DNA from: CAWDZK01 sp963726615
GTDB lineage: Bacteria > Actinomycetota > Actinomycetes > JACCUZ01
NCBI GenBank assembly: GCA_963726615.1
Contig: CAVSCX010000011.1
Location: 372,001-436,000 of the forward strand
Direction: 5' to 3'
Length of the DNA stretch: 64,000 bases
In this document: positions 62,219 to 64,000 of the stretch, piece after piece
Layout: each line of letters begins with the position of its first letter
How positions within the stretch are numbered: position 1 is the first letter of the stretch
Notes under the pieces: generated by a model
What the model was told of the DNA's origin: nothing
The model's database searches: none
What the model saw: the letters and a program-made list of their open reading frames with translations, nothing else
Made by a program: the position numbers and the translations under genes

Positions 62219-63445
62219 CTACTTGATCATGTTGAAGACGCTGAAGATCGGCATGTAGAGCGCGATGATCATCGACCCGATGATGCCACCGAGCACGGCG
62301 ATCATGAGCGGCTCGATCAGCGAGGTGAGGGCCTCGGTGGTCGCCTCGACCTCCTGGTCGTAGAAGTCCGAGATCTTGTGCAGCATCTCGTCCAGGGCGC
62401 CGGTGTCCTCACCTACCGCCATCATCTGCACGACCATCGGCGGGAAGACGGCGTGCGCCTCCAGCGGGCGCGCGAGCGACTCACCGCTGCGCACGCTCTC
62501 CTCGACGTCCTTGATGGCCCGCTCCAGCACCACGTTGCCGGTGGTGCTGGAGACGATCTCCAGTGCCTGCAGGATCGGGACGCCGGAGCGCATCATCGTG
62601 CCCAGGTTGCGGCTGAACCGGCTCAGCGCGATCTTCTGGAACAGGCTGCCGAACACCGGTGCCTTGAGCTTGAGCGGGTCGAGCACGTTTCGCACGGTGT
62701 AGGAGTGCTTCACCTTCGGCCAGGTGAACGCGAACACCACCAGTCCCACCGCGGCGACCGGTGCCACGAACTTCATCGCGTCGCTGAGGAACACGAGGAT
62801 CTTCGTGGGCGCCGGCAGCTCGCCGCCGAGGTCGGCGAACATCTTGGCGAAGATCGGCACGATGAACAGCAGCATGCCGACCACGGCGAGGATCGCGATG
62901 ATGAAGACGACGACCGGGTAGGTCATCGCGGCCTTGACCTTGCCGCGCAGCTTGACCTCGGCCTCGTAGTTCTCCGCCAGCTGGAGCAGGACGGAGTCGA
63001 GGAAGCCGCCGACCTCGCCGGCGCGGATCATGTTCACCATCAGCGGGGGGAACGCCTTCGGGTGCTTGGCCAGCGCGGAGGACAGGGCGTTGCCCGTCTC
63101 CACGTCGTTGCGCACCTCACCGAGGACCCGGCCGAGCTCCTTGTTCTCGCTCTGCTCGGACAGGATCGTCAGGGCGCGCAGCAGCGAGAGGCTCGAGTTG
63201 ATCATGACGGCGAACTGCCGCGACATGACCGCGAGGTCCTTGAGCTTGATCCGGTTGCTCAGACCCGGGATCTTGATCTCGGTCTTCATCCCGGCGTTCT
63301 TCTTCTCCGAGATCTGCAGCGGCGCGTAGCCCATGCTCTTCAGCCGCTGGACGACGGCGGCCTGCGAGTCGGCCTCGAGCTGCCCGGAGACGATCTTGCC
63401 GCGCCGGTCCCGGACGGAGTACTGGTAGGTCAGTGTCGCTGCCAT
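62219..63445 (-). CDS. pilC: Type IV pilus assembly platform protein PilC
   Basis: A 408-residue membrane protein of the GspF/PilC family. Two homologous cytoplasmic helical domains (about 60-180 and 270-385) each precede a membrane hairpin. The N-terminal region (YSVRDRRGKIVSGQLEADSQ) is family-typical, as is MIRAGEVGGFLDSVLLQLAE and VGEDTGALDEMLHKISDFYD. ATG at 63445. Downstream of pilT with 16 bp between. Confidence 0.96.
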   Translation of the reverse strand: MAATLTYQYSVRDRRGKIVSGQLEADSQAAVVQRLKSMGYAPLQISEKKNAGMKTEIKIPGLSNRIKLKDLAVMSRQFAVMINSSLSLLRALTILSEQSENKELGRVLGEVRNDVETGNALSSALAKHPKAFPPLMVNMIRAGEVGGFLDSVLLQLAENYEAEVKLRGKVKAAMTYPVVVFIIAILAVVGMLLFIVPIFAKMFADLGGELPAPTKILVFLSDAMKFVAPVAAVGLVVFAFTWPKVKHSYTVRNVLDPLKLKAPVFGSLFQKIALSRFSRNLGTMMRSGVPILQALEIVSSTTGNVVLERAIKDVEESVRSGESLARPLEAHAVFPPMVVQMMAVGEDTGALDEMLHKISDFYDQEVEATTEALTSLIEPLMIAVLGGIIGSMIIALYMPIFSVFNMIK

Positions 63446-63461
63446 GGTCTTCTCTCAGTCC

Positions 63462-64000
63462 TCAGGATCGGCCGGCGAGGCGGTTGAAGTCCTCGATGTG
63501 GTGGCACTTCTCCATGCCGGTCTCGTAGGTGATCCGGCCCTTCATGACGAGGTCGGCGAGGTGCTGGTCCATCGTGTGCATGCCGTGCTTGGCACCGGCC
63601 TGCATCGCCGAGTAGATCTGGTGGGTCTTGCCCTCGCGGATCAGGTTCCGGATCGCCGGGGTTGCCACCAGCACCTCGGTGGCGACCGCACGGCCGCGAC
63701 CGTCGGCGGTCTTGGCCAGCGTCTGGCAGACCACGCCCTGCAGGGAGCTGGCCAGCTGGACCCGCACCTGCTGCTGCTGGTGGGACGGGAAGACGTCGAT
63801 GACGCGGTCGATCGTCTGCGCAGCGTCCTGCGTGTGCAGGGTCGCGAACACCAGGTGGCCGGTCTCGGCGGCCGTGAGGGCGACCGAGATCGTCTCCAGG
63901 TCGCGCATCTCGCCGACCAGGATGATGTCGGGGTCCTGGCGCAGCACGTGCTTCAGGGCGTTCTGGAACGACCAGGTGTCCTCGCCGACCTCGCGCTGGT
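63462..64000 (-). CDS. pilT: Type IV pilus retraction ATPase PilT (5' part beyond the window)
   Basis: The C-terminal 179 residues of a PilT-type hexameric ATPase. The Walker B segment is DIILVGEMRDLETI, followed by the His box TGHLVFATLHTQDAAQTIDRVIDVFP, the ARSLQGVVCQTLAKTADGRGR-like region, and the retraction signature AGAKHGMHTMDQHLADLV. The P-loop is off the window. It is probably preceded by pilB. It ends 16 bp before pilC. Confidence 0.95.
   Translation of the reverse strand, partial: QREVGEDTWSFQNALKHVLRQDPDIILVGEMRDLETISVALTAAETGHLVFATLHTQDAAQTIDRVIDVFPSHQQQQVRVQLASSLQGVVCQTLAKTADGRGRAVATEVLVATPAIRNLIREGKTHQIYSAMQAGAKHGMHTMDQHLADLVMKGRITYETGMEKCHHIEDFNRLAGRS

Overview
The window is very GC-rich chromosomal DNA from an actinobacterium. 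The evidence is the gene order (carAB-pyrKDF-mihF-gmk-rpoZ-coaBC-metK-priA, then def-fmt-rsmB-rpe and the rib/his block), a BldD regulator, the actinobacterial integration host factor mIHF, many GTG starts, and stop/start overlaps of the GTGA, ATGA or TGATG type. A complete type IV pilus locus beside aroCKBQ, together with formate dehydrogenase and aldehyde oxidoreductase genes, would fit a soil or rock actinomycete such as a Geodermatophilales member. That placement is inference only. Almost everything is on the minus strand. The plus-strand genes are nhaA, an ECF sigma/anti-sigma pair, a secreted exonuclease-family protein, bldD and one large membrane protein.

Layout. 1-6041: formate dehydrogenase (a partial NuoE-like subunit plus the catalytic subunit), a tungsten-type aldehyde:ferredoxin oxidoreductase, and a MobA-MoaD fusion for the pyranopterin cofactor. 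6202-9305: NhaA and an ArsB/NhaD-type carrier coupled to a CBS-domain protein. 9503-12251: a large LuxR-family regulator and a flavoprotein monooxygenase. 12387-12993: tRNA-Pro(GGG) followed by six 93-bp tandem units, each carrying the tRNA 3' end and a hairpin. 13080-14606: a DUF3224/MarR operon with a palindromic operator, and a PH-domain protein. 14603-20827: hisG, hisE, a VOC protein, and ribH-ribBA-ribM-ribE-ribD under an FMN riboswitch. 20980-22372: ECF sigma factor and anti-sigma factor. 22462-34165: rpe, rsmB, fmt, def, an exonuclease-family protein, a HAD hydrolase, priA, metK, coaBC, rpoZ, gmk and mihF. 34358-44527: the pyrimidine operon pyrR-B-C-carA-carB-pyrK-D-F, with a PyrR-binding loop in the leader. 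44864-47483: bldD with an operator-like inverted repeat on its promoter, and a polytopic membrane protein. 47490-52846: nusB, efp, pepP, aroQ, aroB, aroK and aroC. 52936-64000: the type IV pilus cluster from a PilP-position protein through PilO, N, M, D, three minor-pilin-like proteins, two pilins, PilC and partial PilT.

Most genes are core biosynthesis or translation genes in tightly coupled operons. The most interesting signals lie outside the proteins. They are the tRNA-3'-end tandem array at 12387-12945, which resembles the E. coli tyrT repeats in architecture; a candidate cyclic-di-GMP-I riboswitch in the leader of the main pilin gene (61965-62053) whose 3' strand overlaps a hairpin; and two long near-perfect intergenic palindromes (30294-30345 and 37078-37151). 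BldD here keeps the complete c-di-GMP-binding signature, so the window may hold two separate c-di-GMP sensors, one a protein and one an RNA.
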